From Atherinomorus stipes (Eukaryota > Chordata > Actinopteri > Atheriniformes > Atherinidae), in contig JALJCO010012682.1 in the NCBI GenBank assembly GCA_023101725.1, positions 992,001 through 1,056,000 on the forward strand: a stretch of 64,000 bases of DNA, in the 5' to 3' direction. Below the pieces are notes generated by a model. It ran no database searches and was not told where the DNA came from. It saw nothing but the letters and a program-made list of their open reading frames with translations. This document shows positions 12,101 to 23,763 of the stretch, one piece after another. Position numbers and translations under genes: made by a program. How positions within the stretch are numbered: the stretch's first letter is position 1; each line of letters opens with the position of its first letter.

Positions 12101-15100
12101 CACAAGCACTGATCCTGCAACGTCTGCTTTTCTAACTCCAAAACTTCCACAGAATCCCTGTGAAATACGGTAGATGTCAGTAAAGACAGTGTAATACACT
12201 AATCTGCATAGCTTCAAGGAAAAGTATGTACCTAATGACGATCTCACCTGTGCTGGCAACATTTTTCCTTTGTCTCTGTTGGCGTGTTTTGCCCACTTCG
12301 ATTAATTTTAGTTAGCAGTTCCTCTTTTTCTCTGATCAGCTGAGCGCGTTGTGCCTCCAAGTCCATGATCCGTTTGGAGTTTGTGATTGTCTCTTCCTTT
12401 AACTCATGTAGCTGATGTTGGGATATTTCAAGACTGTGCTTGATGCTTTCCTGTTCTCCTCTCAGCTTTTCATTTACCTGGTCCAAACACAGCAGAGTCC
12501 CTACAACAAAGAATTCGTCAAAGAAAAAATATACTGTCTACATATCAAATTGAAACTTCAAACCTTTCTGAGTGACTTTAATTCCTCCTTCAGAACAGTT
12601 TCTTTGTCCTGGCTATTTTTAGACTCTGCATTAGTGAGACATTCATGTGTCTCATGTGTGGTTCTCTCCAGCTGCAGCTCCAAGATCCTCTGGAGAAGGT
12701 CCTTCCTCTCCTATACATAAAAACATGAAACAAACTAAGTAATAATCAAAATAACACAAGATTTAGATTTAAAATAGCCAGTTAAACTTAATTTATGATA
12801 CCTGCATCAGGTGGTCTTTGTCAGACATAACTTCTGTCAATTTGGCCTTCAGTTCTTTTATATTGTCCTCTAATTTCAGCACTTGTGTTGTCAAGACAGC
12901 TTTATCCTGAGTGGAAAAATCATTTCCAGTGTTAAGATTAGTCATTTCCGTCATGAAATAAGTTATGACAAAAACTTAATCTGCTAGATCTTTGCAACTG
13001 ATAAATCACTGATATTTTAATGCTTGAAAATGTTTGCTAAATCAACTAATTAACTTAGTTTCTTCCCTATGACCACAAATGTAATGATTTCAATTAAAAA
13101 TTCTCACTACTTTTAGACTATGACATCACAGAGATAAAAGATATAACTGTTTGTCAAGTGAGAGGTTCGAAGTCTTTCTTTATTTCAAGACACATTTTAT
13201 AGCTCGATTCCACATAAACTTGGATGCTTGTGCAATATAATCATTGTCAGATGAAAACTATTTTGATGATGAAAGAAGGTGTGATCTAGCATCATAAAAA
13301 TCTTAAGTTAATGTATGAGGCAGTTTTATTATCTCAGTAAATGCGGGCTTAAAAGTTCAGACCTGTAAAAGTGAAAACACTTGGAGGGAATACATGTATG
13401 TTGAGGAAAAACATGGCAACATTACATTTTACAATTCTCCTTTGGAGAATAATAAAGCATTTTTCATTGCATTAAGTGCAAAAGGCATGAGGAGGCTGTT
13501 ATCCTCTAACATAAACTTTAATGGTGTCCAGAAAGACAAAACGTCAAGCTCAGAGATGAAATGAGAACAAAAAATACTTTATTAATCCCAGAAGGGAAAT
13601 TTAATAAATGTGATCAAGATATCTAATGATGTGGCCAAGATGGGAAAAGCAAAACAAAACAAAACAAGCAGGCACAACTTTATATGATTCAGCAGATTTG
13701 GCACCAAGAGTTTGTCAAGAGATACCTTAAGATGGAGTTTATAAGATTTTATAAGCAACTTTTGATGGAGCAGATGAATTACTAAAACTATCACAAATAT
13801 TGCTTTAAATGAATAAATATGGGTGAAGCGTTATTGACTTTAATGCAATTACTCTGCAAAACGGGCTGTAAGGCGGTATGGTGATTAGCACTGCAGCCTC
13901 ACAGTATAAGGTTGCTAGTTTGAGCCTCGGCTGGGGGAGGGGTTTGAATAGTGGCCATCCTATGTGGAGTTTGTATGTTCTCCTCGTGTATGCGTGGGTT
14001 CTCTCCTGGTATTCAGGCTTCTTTCCACTGTTCACAGGCATGCATGTGAAGTTAAGTGGGTTAATTGGTCACCAGAGTGAATGTGAGTATGAGTGGTTGT
14101 TTGTCCATGCGACAGACTGGTGACCTGTCCAGGATCTACCCTACCACAGGCTTGATAATTGCTGGTTAGACTCCAGCAACCCCATGACCCTGAATTGGAC
14201 TAAACGGTATAGAGAATGAATGATGAATACTCTGAAAGAGATGAGAATAAACCAGTGTGCTGAAAAAACTTGTGTAGGGTAATGAATGATTCTGCCCCAT
14301 GAATCTGCACTGCTAAAGTTTCGTTAAAGAAAGAAGACTTTGGATCTAACCCTGTTCCAGATTCAATAATATTTTGTAATGGCTGAGAACTGTGTTTGCT
14401 TAACAAATTAATCTTGATATACTGCATGCTAATACATATGAACACAGTATATTTACAAAAGGCCAGAGTGGGTCAAACTCCTGTTCAGGCCATTTTACAA
14501 GTAGCGATTATATCATACTGACCAGACAAGCCTGATTGATCTTGTTGTTGGCTTCACTCAGCTGTTCTTGAACATCAGAACAGTTCTGTACACTTTGCTT
14601 AAGCCTCTTATTAGTCTCCTCAATTTGATTCAGCATCACCCTCTGTGTCTGCATACACAAAAACACCATGTCCACTAAAGTTAAAGACTGAATGGGACAA
14701 AAATAGCAGTACAACAAATCACTGTTGCTTTTTGACACAGCTGGAATTTCCTCACACTGATTTACCTCTGCAGAGGTCTGCAAATGCTGGAGTGCTTTGT
14801 TTCGCTCTTCTTCGTGGGTTGTAGCTCTCGCCTCAGCTTCCCTCAGAGCCTCTCTGAGCTTGCACAGCTCTGAGTCAGCCTTCTGCTTCTCCTGAATAGA
14901 AGCCATTAATCAAATACAAAAGAATACAGCATTTGAAATACAGATAAGCTAACACACCTTGTTGTTTAAGTCTTGATTCTCCAGTAATGGTCTGCTAAGC
15001 AGGCTGGGAGTTTGGAGCCTGGTTGGTTGATCATTGCTTCCTTTGTTCAAAGTAGCCCTCATTTGCATCAGGTCATTCTCCAGCTTTAGGGCTCTTGCAA

Positions 15101-16033
15101 ATGAAGCAGACATGATGAATTTCTACACTTTCAAAAATGTATTTTGAAAAATGTATTTTGCGGCATTTACTTTTCACGAAGCTCTTCGAAATGTTGACTT
15201 TTTTCAAACTGGAGAAATTCAGCTGCATCCTCCTTAAGAACATTTGTTGCTTTTGACAGCTGATGTGTGACACAAGTACAGGTAGAGGATGTTCAGTACA
15301 ACCAAAAGGATATTTGGAATTGAGGAAACAAAAACAACAGGGAGAAAGACACACAAAACCTACAACCAAAAAATTACACATCATACGTTTTTCATCACTT
15401 TTTCTACAAATGCCTTACTGTACCTTTTGTTTCATGTCAAGCATGTTTGCTGCAGCTGTGCTGTAGCCCAGCTGCATGTCTCTGGTCCTCAGCCTGTCCA
15501 GCGGGGTATCTAGTTGCTCATGAGCATCCTGTAGCCATTGCACCACTTCTGCTTGTCTAAAGTTACTTCCAGCTTGACCAGCCCTTGATTCAGCTGCTGA
15601 AGAAAAGGACCGTGCAGCTCTTTCAGGTGCCATGTGGGACCATGACTGCCACCTTCGTAGACCTGGGTCTCTTGGTCTGAAACCGCTGGCACTGCCAGAT
15701 GTGTGAAAATACTAATATTAGCCACAACCACCTGGATTTGAAAAGCACAGCTTATCACTTGCTTCTCTTGCTTGCCTCCCTCACCTGGCAGTGGCTTTTG
15801 ATAGAAACTCTGATCCAGAAACAGCTGCCATACCACACCATGCCGAGGTCTAAAAAGAAAATTAAACAGTCTTAAGAAAAAAGAAAAGAAAGAAAACAAA
15901 TCTTTGATTCACCAAGTTGAGAAAATAATTCATCTCAGGATCTTACCTGGGCTGTAAAATGAGATTTGGTGTCCCACATGTCAAGGTCTGTGAAAGGAGA
16001 TGGACCCGAACGTCTGTATGAAGGGGTAAACAT
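6153..16033 (-). CDS. Large coiled-coil protein, family not identified
   Basis: Twenty-two exons join in phase to about 939 residues. In minus order: 16033-15947, 15849-15785, 15691-15424, 15259-15171, 15093-14958, 14891-14766, 14648-14523, 12906-12802, 12710-12564, 12477-12248, 12157-11895, 10972-10870, 10731-10689, 10631-10490, 10348-10275, 10193-10109, 9943-9877, 9788-9703, 9623-9525, 8730-8608, 8502-8377 and 6383-6153. The start ATG (16031-16033) opens MFTPSYRRSG. Residues about 50-140 are basic and Ser/Arg-rich; then long Glu/Lys/Leu heptad regions suggest a parallel coiled coil. The tail is acidic (FEEDEEN) and ends PPHCPD...FKQA. Such architecture is common in centrosomal, ciliary and sperm proteins, but that is only a guess. 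Exon 12157-11895 needs one base removed from a T4 run (12077-12080) to stay in frame. The 9943 acceptor and the last acceptor are the least certain joins. Confidence 0.68.
6384..8376 (-). other. Last intron of the coiled-coil gene
   Basis: About 2 kb of AT-rich sequence between the acidic exon and the final exon. No convincing exon or repeat was recognised. A TTTATT near 7831 and another near 7248 would be minus-strand AATAAA signals if transcripts ended early here. Confidence 0.4.
10018..10052 (+). repeat. Short retroposon tail
   Basis: The string 'actttattaatcccgaagg' recurs almost exactly near 13574 and is a common 3' tail of fish SINE/LINE copies. It lies in a coiled-coil gene intron. 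Confidence 0.5.
10973..11894 (-). other. Intron of the coiled-coil gene
   Basis: Holds a short (TA)n run at 11412-11430. On the minus strand around 11165-11233 it reads a peptide like QVHGSESYI, resembling QIHGAESFI read from 14277-14345. No exon was called. Confidence 0.4.
13560..13605 (+). repeat. Short retroposon tail
   Basis: 'actttattaatcccagaagg' matches the copy near 10018-10052. It may be the 3' end of a LINE-mobilised SINE. Confidence 0.5.
13868..14228 (+). repeat. tRNA-derived SINE, full-length-like copy
   Basis: The head 'ggtgattagcactgcagcc' resembles an A box, followed by a degenerate B-box-like 'ggttgctagtttgagcc'. The body has the standard fish motifs 'gtatgttctcctcgtgt' and 'ggtgacctgtccagg', and ends in a repeated 'gaatgaatga' tail. 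The same body reappears in the nat10 intron at 53606-53811. Confidence 0.75.
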
Positions 16034-17441
16034 CCTGGAGTGTCTTCCTTGATTCAAGCTGCCTCTGTAATGGAGAGGACCTCAACTGCCAACCCGTCTG
16101 CACAAGTATCAACGACAGATTTTCACACAGAGGTGGCGGCTGGAGATGCTAGGCTATTCTTGGATCATGTGTCTTGATATTTCCACAGTTTGTCTGATGG
16201 TCAACAGATAGTTTTAACACTACAGGGTTATTGGTTTGTTAATCATCTAAAGATCTTGTGGTTTATGCTCTTTGTTTTATTTTCTTGTACAGCTCATAAA
16301 GAGGTATTACATGTAAAGATTAAAACAGATTTCTGCTGTCCTTTCTAAAATACAATTTCTCTTATTCTACCTCATTGCAGCAACCCTACCCCGAGTTTTC
16401 CACAGCTTTGATTGCAAGTTTTTTAGCCATCGGACCTTGAACTGAGTATCCATGGAAGCCTCAGTACACAAATGTTGTTGGATGAGTGCATCATGATCAT
16501 CACCCCTGGGAATGTTTCCACATGATCTCACTGACGGGCTTGTTTGTTGACAAGCTAATGTTAAGAAAAGCTCCCAAACACTGATCAAAATACACATTTT
16601 TTTTTTTTTTTTTTTAACAACAGTGGGTTTGTCATGACTGGCTGTCAGTGCTGTTTGCATGTGAAAAAAGAAAAGTTGTTTGTCTGTTTTCCCTGAACAG
16701 TTTCAACTAATAAGTAGTTTGACAAAGTATCTGCTTGTTAATATTCTTCAGGTCAGTGTGAAATGTTGCATGCCACTGACTAAATCCAAAGTTATTCATC
16801 TGGATAAGCAGGTCTAGCCAATATGCAGAGATACTTCTCTAGCACAACTAGAACATTAGTTTTGTGGGAAGGAGGCACCCCATTTCTACATTTATATGAT
16901 ATATAAATATGTGTTTTTTTCTGATTTAAAAACAAATGTTTGTTCTGTAAAACCAGTATTGTATGCACAGCCAAGCATCATGTGATACAGTATTCAGACA
17001 TAGGACTGGAGACATGGAGCTTGGGGATTTAGTGGCTAACGCACTGTTACTCTTAAAAACAAAGCCACACTTCAGCCCGAGTTCAGTAGCTATTACACAA
17101 GAATATAGCGTTAAATGTGTTAAATGGTATTTCTCTGTATATTCGGCAATATAAATAATGTTTAAAATGCTCTTTTCTATGTGAGATAAAGGACTTTGTG
17201 TTTGTTATACCAATAAGCTATTTTTAAAGGTGCATATCTTTTATAATATTCTTTAAGAATGCAGTGACAGGATGTGTTGAAATGCCACAGACTCTTTGAC
17301 TATAACATTTTTACTTATTATGCAACAAGAAATAAATAATCAAAGCATTAATTGGACCTATCACAGGTTATGCAGGAATAGACCTGTAAACAGACTTTGG
17401 GTTTTGACATTACAGTAAAAAGAGCTGAAAGTTGTTTCCAG
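16034..17441. other. 5' flank of the coiled-coil gene; no firm gene
   Basis: Contains the likely 5' UTR and promoter of the minus-strand coiled-coil gene. It also holds a poly-T run (16598-16615) and short open stretches on both strands (minus 16367-16660, plus 16990-17154) that I cannot assign. Upstream exons of the candidate terminal exon at 17442 would be expected here or nearby. Confidence 0.35.
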
Positions 17442-17668
17442 ACACCCAAGTTCCATATTGTGGGGGATATCAGAGACAAGCTGCAAAGTGGGCGTCCCAA
17501 GAAGATGACATCACAAGAAGAGTGACCAACACCCCCATACTGGCTGACTCAACCAACAAATGCTGGCTGAAACATTTGTTGCCATCCCACATCAGTGTGA
17601 CCAAGCTGGCAACCAGCAAGAAGAAAATGAGCCAGGCTGTGGCTGTGTATGGTTCTTTCACATTCTGA
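17442..17668 (+). CDS. Candidate terminal exon of an unassigned gene
   Basis: A good acceptor ('agttgtttccag') is followed by an open frame of about 75 codons. It contains DDITRRVTNTP and SHISVTKLATSKKK and ends at TGA 17666-17668. AATAAA follows only four bases later (17672-17677), which gives a very short 3' UTR. The amino-acid make-up looks coding: few stops and no low complexity. I do not recognise the protein and found no convincing upstream exon. It enters in phase 1, so it cannot be a complete gene. It could instead be a retroposed gene fragment. Confidence 0.35.
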
Positions 17669-17671
17669 AAC

Positions 17672-17677
17672 AATAAA
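17672..17677 (+). promoter_or_regulatory. AATAAA polyadenylation signal
   Basis: Immediately downstream of the stop of the candidate terminal exon at 17442-17668, and followed by a T-rich stretch. Confidence 0.4.
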
Positions 17678-18127
17678 AACTGTGCTTTTTCAGTTTACCT
17701 TGTTTCTTCAGACTTCAATCATCAAATAAAAAAAAAAAAAGACTCCAAACAAGGGCAAATAGAATAAGCTAGCAGAGATGATTTGACAAATGTTACACAG
17801 TTTTAACCCACATACGCAATGGCCCTTTATCCCACAAATACATTTTACCTAAATGTGGCACCATTTAAAAGGCAGATAAGAAAAAAAAAAAGGCAAATAA
17901 GCAAGCTTTCCAGTGGTACAGAAATTATTGCTGACAAACTTGTGTCTGTTAAAACAAAGACATTTTTAAAATTTCCCCACCTCTTGTGCTAAATTTTGAT
18001 AATTTGACAGGTTCATCAAATAGCAGTGTTTTTTTCTTTAAATATAAACATATTCATTTATTTATTTATTTTTAGAAATAACAGCTTCCGGTTGCAGTTT
18101 GCTTCTGAAAAACAGGTCAGCCTTGGA
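17678..18127. other. Intergenic, nothing recognised
   Basis: AT-rich with poly-A runs at about 17727 and 17880. No gene or repeat identified. Confidence 0.4.
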
Positions 18128-18285
<158 letters not shown>

Positions 18286-19116
18286 GTCGAAGGAGCCTCA
18301 GTGAGTGAAGTCCCCGAGACCAACTTAAAACCAACCACCAGAGGAAGCCAAAACTGATCTCTGCAAACAAGCCAAACACAGACCCTAATAGCAGCTGAGC
18401 ACATGAATGAGAGAAGTAATCCTATATTACCAGTGATGATTAAGGTTATGCGTAATTAGTAACTGAATGATTGAATTTAATGCAAATGACAAGTGTAGAG
18501 AAAGATGTCACAAGGATGATTTTTTAAGTGACTGTTGGTGTAAAAAGGAGACATGTAAGTTAACCTTGGGCAGCACGGCCTGTTCCCAAACAAGCAGGTA
18601 ACGCTAATAGAGCGCCGGCAGGCTGTCTCCAGAGGAGCTCATCCTAAAGTCCAAACTCCTGCATGGTCAAGTCATGAATATTCTGGAAATAGAGATGACG
18701 TGATCTACTGTGTCAGAGTGCCTATAAAGAGGTGTGCAAATCAGGGCTTTGGGGTTGCATCTTTTGGATCTGAAGAAGCGAGGAGCTCCCAGGAACGGGG
18801 AAAAGGTGCACAGAGGAATATTCCAGTTGGACTTATAACACCAGATCTGATGCAACCAGGACCAACCTCCAACTGAGAAATATAGGATCTTCTGTCTGCT
18901 GCACTCGCTAAAGTGCTAAAATAACAGATTTGTGACCGAGTTTTGAAGATAACCGGAACAGCTGTTCACGGCACTTGGAGAGGTGTGTAATCACACCTAA
19001 ATGCGCATTAGGCTGAATGCTCACACCTCTTATTTAAAAGGATATTTGCGAAAATACAACAAGGTCACCAAGGAAATAAAAGTAAGAGGAATTTTGGAAG
19101 TAGTGTCAACATTCTC

Positions 19117-19186
<70 letters not shown>

Positions 19187-19190
19187 CATA
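18286..19190. other. Intergenic with a (TA)n microsatellite
   Basis: Unassigned sequence up to about 19120, then a pure (TA)n run at 19125-19181 directly abutting the Tc1 element. No coding signal seen in 18286-19120. Confidence 0.45.
19125..19181. repeat. (TA)n microsatellite
   Basis: About 28 TA units. The Tc1 element begins at 19191 next to a TA, the target of this family, so the repeat may have been the insertion site. Confidence 0.95.
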
Positions 19191-20262
19191 CAGCTGTGTG
19201 AAAAAGTTTTTGCCCCCTTCATAATTTCTTACATTTTTGCATGTTAAAGTCACACTTAAATGTTTCAGATCATCAAACAAATTTAAATGTGAGACAAAGA
19301 TAACACAAGTAAACAGAAAATGCAGTTTTTAAATGAAGATTTTTTTTTTTTTTAAGGGGTGAAAAAAATCCAAACTTAAAAAGTGAAAAAGTGATTGCCC
19401 CCTGAACCTAATAACTGGTTGGGCCACCCTTAGCAGCAACAACTGCAATCAAGCGTTTGCAATAATGAGTCTTCTACAGCGCTGTGGAGGAATTTTGGCC
19501 CACTCATCTTTGAAGAATTGTGATTCAGCCACATTGGAGGGTTTTCCAGCATGAACCACCTTTTTAAGGTCATGCCACAGCATCTCAATTGGATTCAGGC
19601 CAGGACTTTGACGAGGCCACTCCAAAGTCTTCATTTTGTTTTTCTTAAGCCATTCAGAGATGGACTTGCTTGTGTGTTTTGGATTATTGTCCTGCTGCAG
19701 AACCCTGCTTTACTTTAGGTATGATGTTCCTTTTCTGAAACGCCGTGTTACTTTTACACCAGATGTAATGGGACCTACACCTTCCAAAAAGTTCAACTTT
19801 TGTCTCGTCAGTCCGCAGTGTATTTTCCCAGAAATCTTGGGGATCATAAAGATGCTTTCTGGCAAAACTGAGACGAGCCTTTATGTTCTTTTTGCTCAGC
19901 AGTGGTTTTGGTCTTGGAACTCTGCCATGCAGGCCATTTTTGCCCAGTCTCTTTCTTATAGTGGAGTCATGAACACTGAACTTAATTGAGGCAAGTGAGG
20001 CCTGCAGTTTTTTGGATGTTGTTCTGGGGTCTTTTGTGACCTCTTGGATGAGTCGTCGCTGTGCTCTTGGGATAATTTTGGTCGGCTGGCCACTCCTGGG
20101 AAGGTTCACCACTGTTCCATGTTTTCACCATTTGTGGATAATGGCTCTCACTGTGGTTCGCTGGAGTCCCAAAGCTTTAGAAATGGCTTTGGAACCTTTT
20201 ACAGACTGATAGATCTCAATGACTTTGTTTCTCATTTTTTACAGATTTTTTTTTGCGGGGGG
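19191..20262 (-). mobile_element. Tc1-like transposon A, C-terminal half, internally deleted
   Basis: Starts with the terminal repeat 'cagctgtgtgaaaaagt' after a TA. Minus-strand transposase pieces are 20112-19684 (second half of the DNA-binding region through WTDETK-like RTDETKVEL) and 19634-19449 (WPRQSPGLNPIE, the usual C-terminal motif). The part between TVKQG-like sequence and the QDNNPKH motif is deleted, about 60 codons by comparison with the copy at 38486. The other end is missing: sequence stops at a poly-G run near 20262 and becomes a different Tc1 family. Non-functional. Confidence 0.85.
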
Positions 20263-20911
20263 GGGGGGGTGTGAGATGGGAGATGTTCAACTTCACTTTC
20301 ATGTTCGTCAAACCAATCTTTCATCAGTCTTGCTGTGTGTATTTGTGCATTGTCATCCTGATACACTGCACCGCCTTCAGGATACAATGTTTGAACCTTT
20401 GGATGCACATGGTCCTCCAGAATGGTTCAGTAGTCCTTGGCCCATCTAGCACAAGTCCTGGGCCAAGCGAATGCCGTGATTTGGGCAGCTGTGGTTTTAC
20501 GTTTTTTGGATACAATCCGGGTTAGCACCCGAACATCCCGTTCAGACAGCTTCCTCTTGCGTCCACAGTTAATCCTGTTGGATGTGGTTCGTCCTTCATG
20601 GTGGTATGCTGACATTACCCTGGATACTGTGGCTCTTGATACATCACAAAGACTTGTCTTGGTCACAGATGCGCCAGCAAGACATGCACCAACAATTTGT
20701 CCTCTTTTGAACTCTGATACAATGTTGTATGCATTGCAATGTTTTGAGCAAAACTGTGCTTTGAACCTCCTGCTAATTGAACCTTCACACTCTGCTCTTA
20801 CTGGTGCAATGTGCAATTAATGAATATTAGCCACCAGGCTGGTCTTATTTAGCCATGAAACCTCCCACACTAAAATGACAGGTGTTTCAGTTTCATTGTC
20901 TAACCCCTGTA
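20263..20911 (-). mobile_element. Tc1-like transposon B, internally deleted
   Basis: A second Tc1 family, distinct from A. Its right end 'cagtttcattgtctaaccc' (20889-20907) is the typical terminus. Minus-strand frame 20816-20427 gives the N-terminal helix-turn-helix domain, with ATVSRVMSAYH and GRKRKLSERDVRVLTRI. It then jumps directly to a late part of the gene ('ggcccaagg', GxDN-like end at 20280-20420), so the middle of the transposase is lost. Its left end is missing at the junction with A. Confidence 0.82.
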
Positions 20912-20994
20912 TATATGCATGCATGTATATGTATGTATATATGCATGTATGTATATGTATGTATAAACAGCTATTGTTTTGAAAGTCCCCATCT

Positions 20995-21010
20995 CCCGGA
21001 AACAGGAAGT
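20995..21010 (+). promoter_or_regulatory. Paired ETS-type sites, possible edc3 promoter
   Basis: 'cccggaaacaggaagt' has CCGGAA and AGGAAGT, both ETS-family cores, 380 bp before the edc3 ATG and just beyond the transposon. Housekeeping promoters often carry such sites. No start site can be fixed from sequence alone. Confidence 0.3.
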
Positions 21011-21386
21011 TACCGTAAGTAGCCGTTGAAAAAGCTAAGAAGCTACCTGAGAAGAACACTTTTCTTAGCACAAAAACAATTCATTTACTGGTGTTGTTTA
21101 AAGAAGTCTGTGTCAACCCAATACTAATACCGAAACGTCACAACTCTCCAAGGTACTTGCTCAAGGTGTTGCTTTTAGAAATGAATATTTAAATGCGTAT
21201 TTAGCTGATAACAGGCCGAGGCTAACGCTCGTGTTTTTTTCGGTGAAGCTAACATTGAGCCGATAACATATCTGTGTTCTGATTTAAAAAGTTAAAGTGT
21301 TGTTGTGACACTAAGCCACGAGTTTCACGTATTTTTCTAACTAGTCATATTATTATTATTATTATTATTTTAAATCCTTTCCAGAC

Positions 21387-23763
21387 ATGGCTGCTGACTG
21401 GTTGGGTAGTTTGGTATCTATTAACTGTGGGCCAACACTGGGAGTGTATCAAGGAGAGGTGTCATCCGTGGACCAGTCCAGTCAAACCATCTCCTTAAGA
21501 CAGCCTTTCCATAACGGAGTTAAGTGCCCGGTTCCCGAGGTCACATTCAGGTAAAACTACGCTGTGGATTACACCCCCAGCTTTGTTTTAGCTCTTTGTT
21601 TTATTACAGTTATTGAGGTTATTTTTGGTCCTCTTCTCTACAGTGCCATTGATATAAAGGACCTAAAGATTTTAGATATCAGAAATGGAAATGCCAGGAC
21701 AAACTCTTCAAAGATTAGCAGTGTCCCAGTTGCAGTCCCAAGAAATGACCCCAGATCTGTGGAGAAACTAAACTCTCCACAGCAATGCTCTAAAAGCTAT
21801 GGAGAGCGTCAACTGGAGGCACTGGGCCAGTCTAAAGGATTTCGTAGAAGACACAATTCCTGTAAGTATTATGACATTCGGTTGTTTTCAACAAAAAGCA
21901 ATTGAAAGCAATGTTCAGTTGGTTCAAATATAAATGAAAAGTGTGTCTGTGTAAATAAAATGCAGAACAGTGAGACATATCTTTACTTAATGATCTTGGG
22001 ATCTCATCAGGGTCATCAAGTAGTCGAGGAGCAAGCCAAGTGACACCAAAAAAGAATGGAGTGAAGAATGGTCATTTGAAGCAAAGAGATGACGAGTGTT
22101 TTGGAGATGGTGTTGATGATGGCCTGGATACAGACTTTGATTTTGAAGGAAACCTGGCACTTTTTGACAAAGCAGCTGTTTTCTCAGAAATAGACACATC
22201 CGAGCGCCGCAATGGTGCAAGGTCACGTGGAACACCTCAAGACCAGACACCCTCACGTTACCGTCATGATGAGAACATTCTGGAGGCCAAACCTATTGTG
22301 TACAGACAGATTATTGTGCCACAGCCTGGGGCCAAAGAATACTGCACTGGTAAGTGTTTCACATTGTACTGAGTGAATGTCAGGAACATATTTGTGAATA
22401 GAAAACAGTAGATTGGTTTCTACTTATTTAATTTGTTCCATGCAGACTCTGGACTTGTTGTGCCTAGTATATCCTATGAACTGCACAAGCGTCTGTTGTC
22501 TGTTGCTGAGCGTTATGGTCTCACACTGGAACGAAGACTTGAGATGACTGGAGTGTGTGCAAGTCAGATGGCACTTACATTGTTAGGAGGACCCAACAGG
22601 TACGCATGTATTGATGTTTACAACATTGTATGTGCTTTATTGATGGAGAATTAGCAAATGTATTTCCCTGTCCTTTAAACAGTTCAGTTATCTAACTATT
22701 TATGATTCTTTGCTAAAGTCACCTTTATATGTTAGAGCTGTAATTCCTAAATATTCCCCTCTAATTAGAATATAATTACTCTCAAATTGAGGCTGAGAGT
22801 CTGCACATGTATTTCTTGTGTGGCATTATTGAATATATCTATAATCTGAATACATATTGGTTCAAAAGAAACTGTTGCAAAACTGTGTCCAAATATATAT
22901 GGACTGAAATTAATTACTTATTTTCACTGATTATACATCACTTTTTCTCAGTATTTTTCCTTTCAAATAGACAGTTTTATACAACACTTTTGATCCTCAT
23001 GTAGAGCTAATAGATTTTGTATCTGGCCAGCAAAAAAAAAAATCAAACTTGTTTGTAAATCATTTTTCTTTCAGATTCACACCCAAAAATCTGCACCAGC
23101 ATCCCACAGTGGCAGTACTTTGTGGTCCTCATGTTCAGGGAGCTCAGGGCATCAGCTGTGGGCGTCACCTGGCTAATCATGAAGTGGAGGTCATATTGTT
23201 TCTGCCAAATTTCGTCAAGATGCTGGACTCTGTAACTAGTGAGCTTACACTTTTCAATAAGACTGGTGGGAAACAGGTGTCCAGCATCAAAGGTGACTTC
23301 TTTTTTTTTTTACATCAATTATTATTTTTTTTTCTTCTTTTTAATGTTAGTCATGGTTTGTGCAGTTTTGTTAGATAATCACACAATTCCTTGAAATATT
23401 TATTCAGTGCTTCTCTCTGACTCCACAGACCTTCCAGACACCCCAGTGGATCTAATCATAAACTGTCTAGACTGCCACGAGAACACATTCCTTATGGATC
23501 AGCCTTGGTACCGTGCAGCTGCTGACTGGGCTAACCAGAACAGAGCACCAGTGCTAAGCTTGGATCCCCCTGTAAGTGGGCAGGGGCATGCTGTTGAAGC
23601 CAAGTGGTCCCTCTCGCTTTGCCTCCCGCTTCCTCTGGGTGAAGGGGCTGGAAGGGTTTACCTGTGTGACATAGGTATTCCTCGCCAGGTTTTCCAGGAA
23701 GTAGGAATCAAATACCATTCTCCCTTTGGCTGCAAATTTGTCATCCCCTTGCACTCTGCATAG
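21387..23763 (+). CDS. edc3: Enhancer of mRNA-decapping protein 3
   Basis: Scaffold that binds the decapping enzyme DCP2 and the helicase DDX6 in cytoplasmic P-bodies and stimulates mRNA decapping. Six coding exons join in phase: 21387-21550, 21644-21861, 22011-22349, 22446-22599, 23075-23292 and 23429-23763, giving 475 residues against about 508 in human. Residues 1-68 form the divergent LSm domain (starts MAADWLGSLVS). A linker contains RRHNSW; the FDF motif is at about 170-172 (TDFDFEGN) and is the DDX6-binding element. The C-terminal half is the Yjef_N dimerisation domain (GVCASQMALTLLGGPNR, then ending FVIPLHSA). The first ATG fits the family. The 3' UTR appears long, to about 26640. All splice sites are GT-AG; no damage was seen. 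Confidence 0.96.

Larger units (their letters stand above)
12907..14522 (-). other. Intron of the coiled-coil gene carrying retroposons
   Basis: About 1.6 kb, with a retroposon tail near 13560-13605 and a tRNA-derived SINE at 13868-14228. No exon was seen; the two flanking exons join in phase 0. Confidence 0.5.

Noticed and set aside
16367..16660. Minus-strand 97-codon frame
   Set aside because: Opens through a poly-T tract (poly-Lys) and has no consistent splice partners; I could not support it as a gene.
19001..19280. Open frames rich in Ile-Tyr on both strands
   Set aside because: They read through the (TA)n microsatellite.
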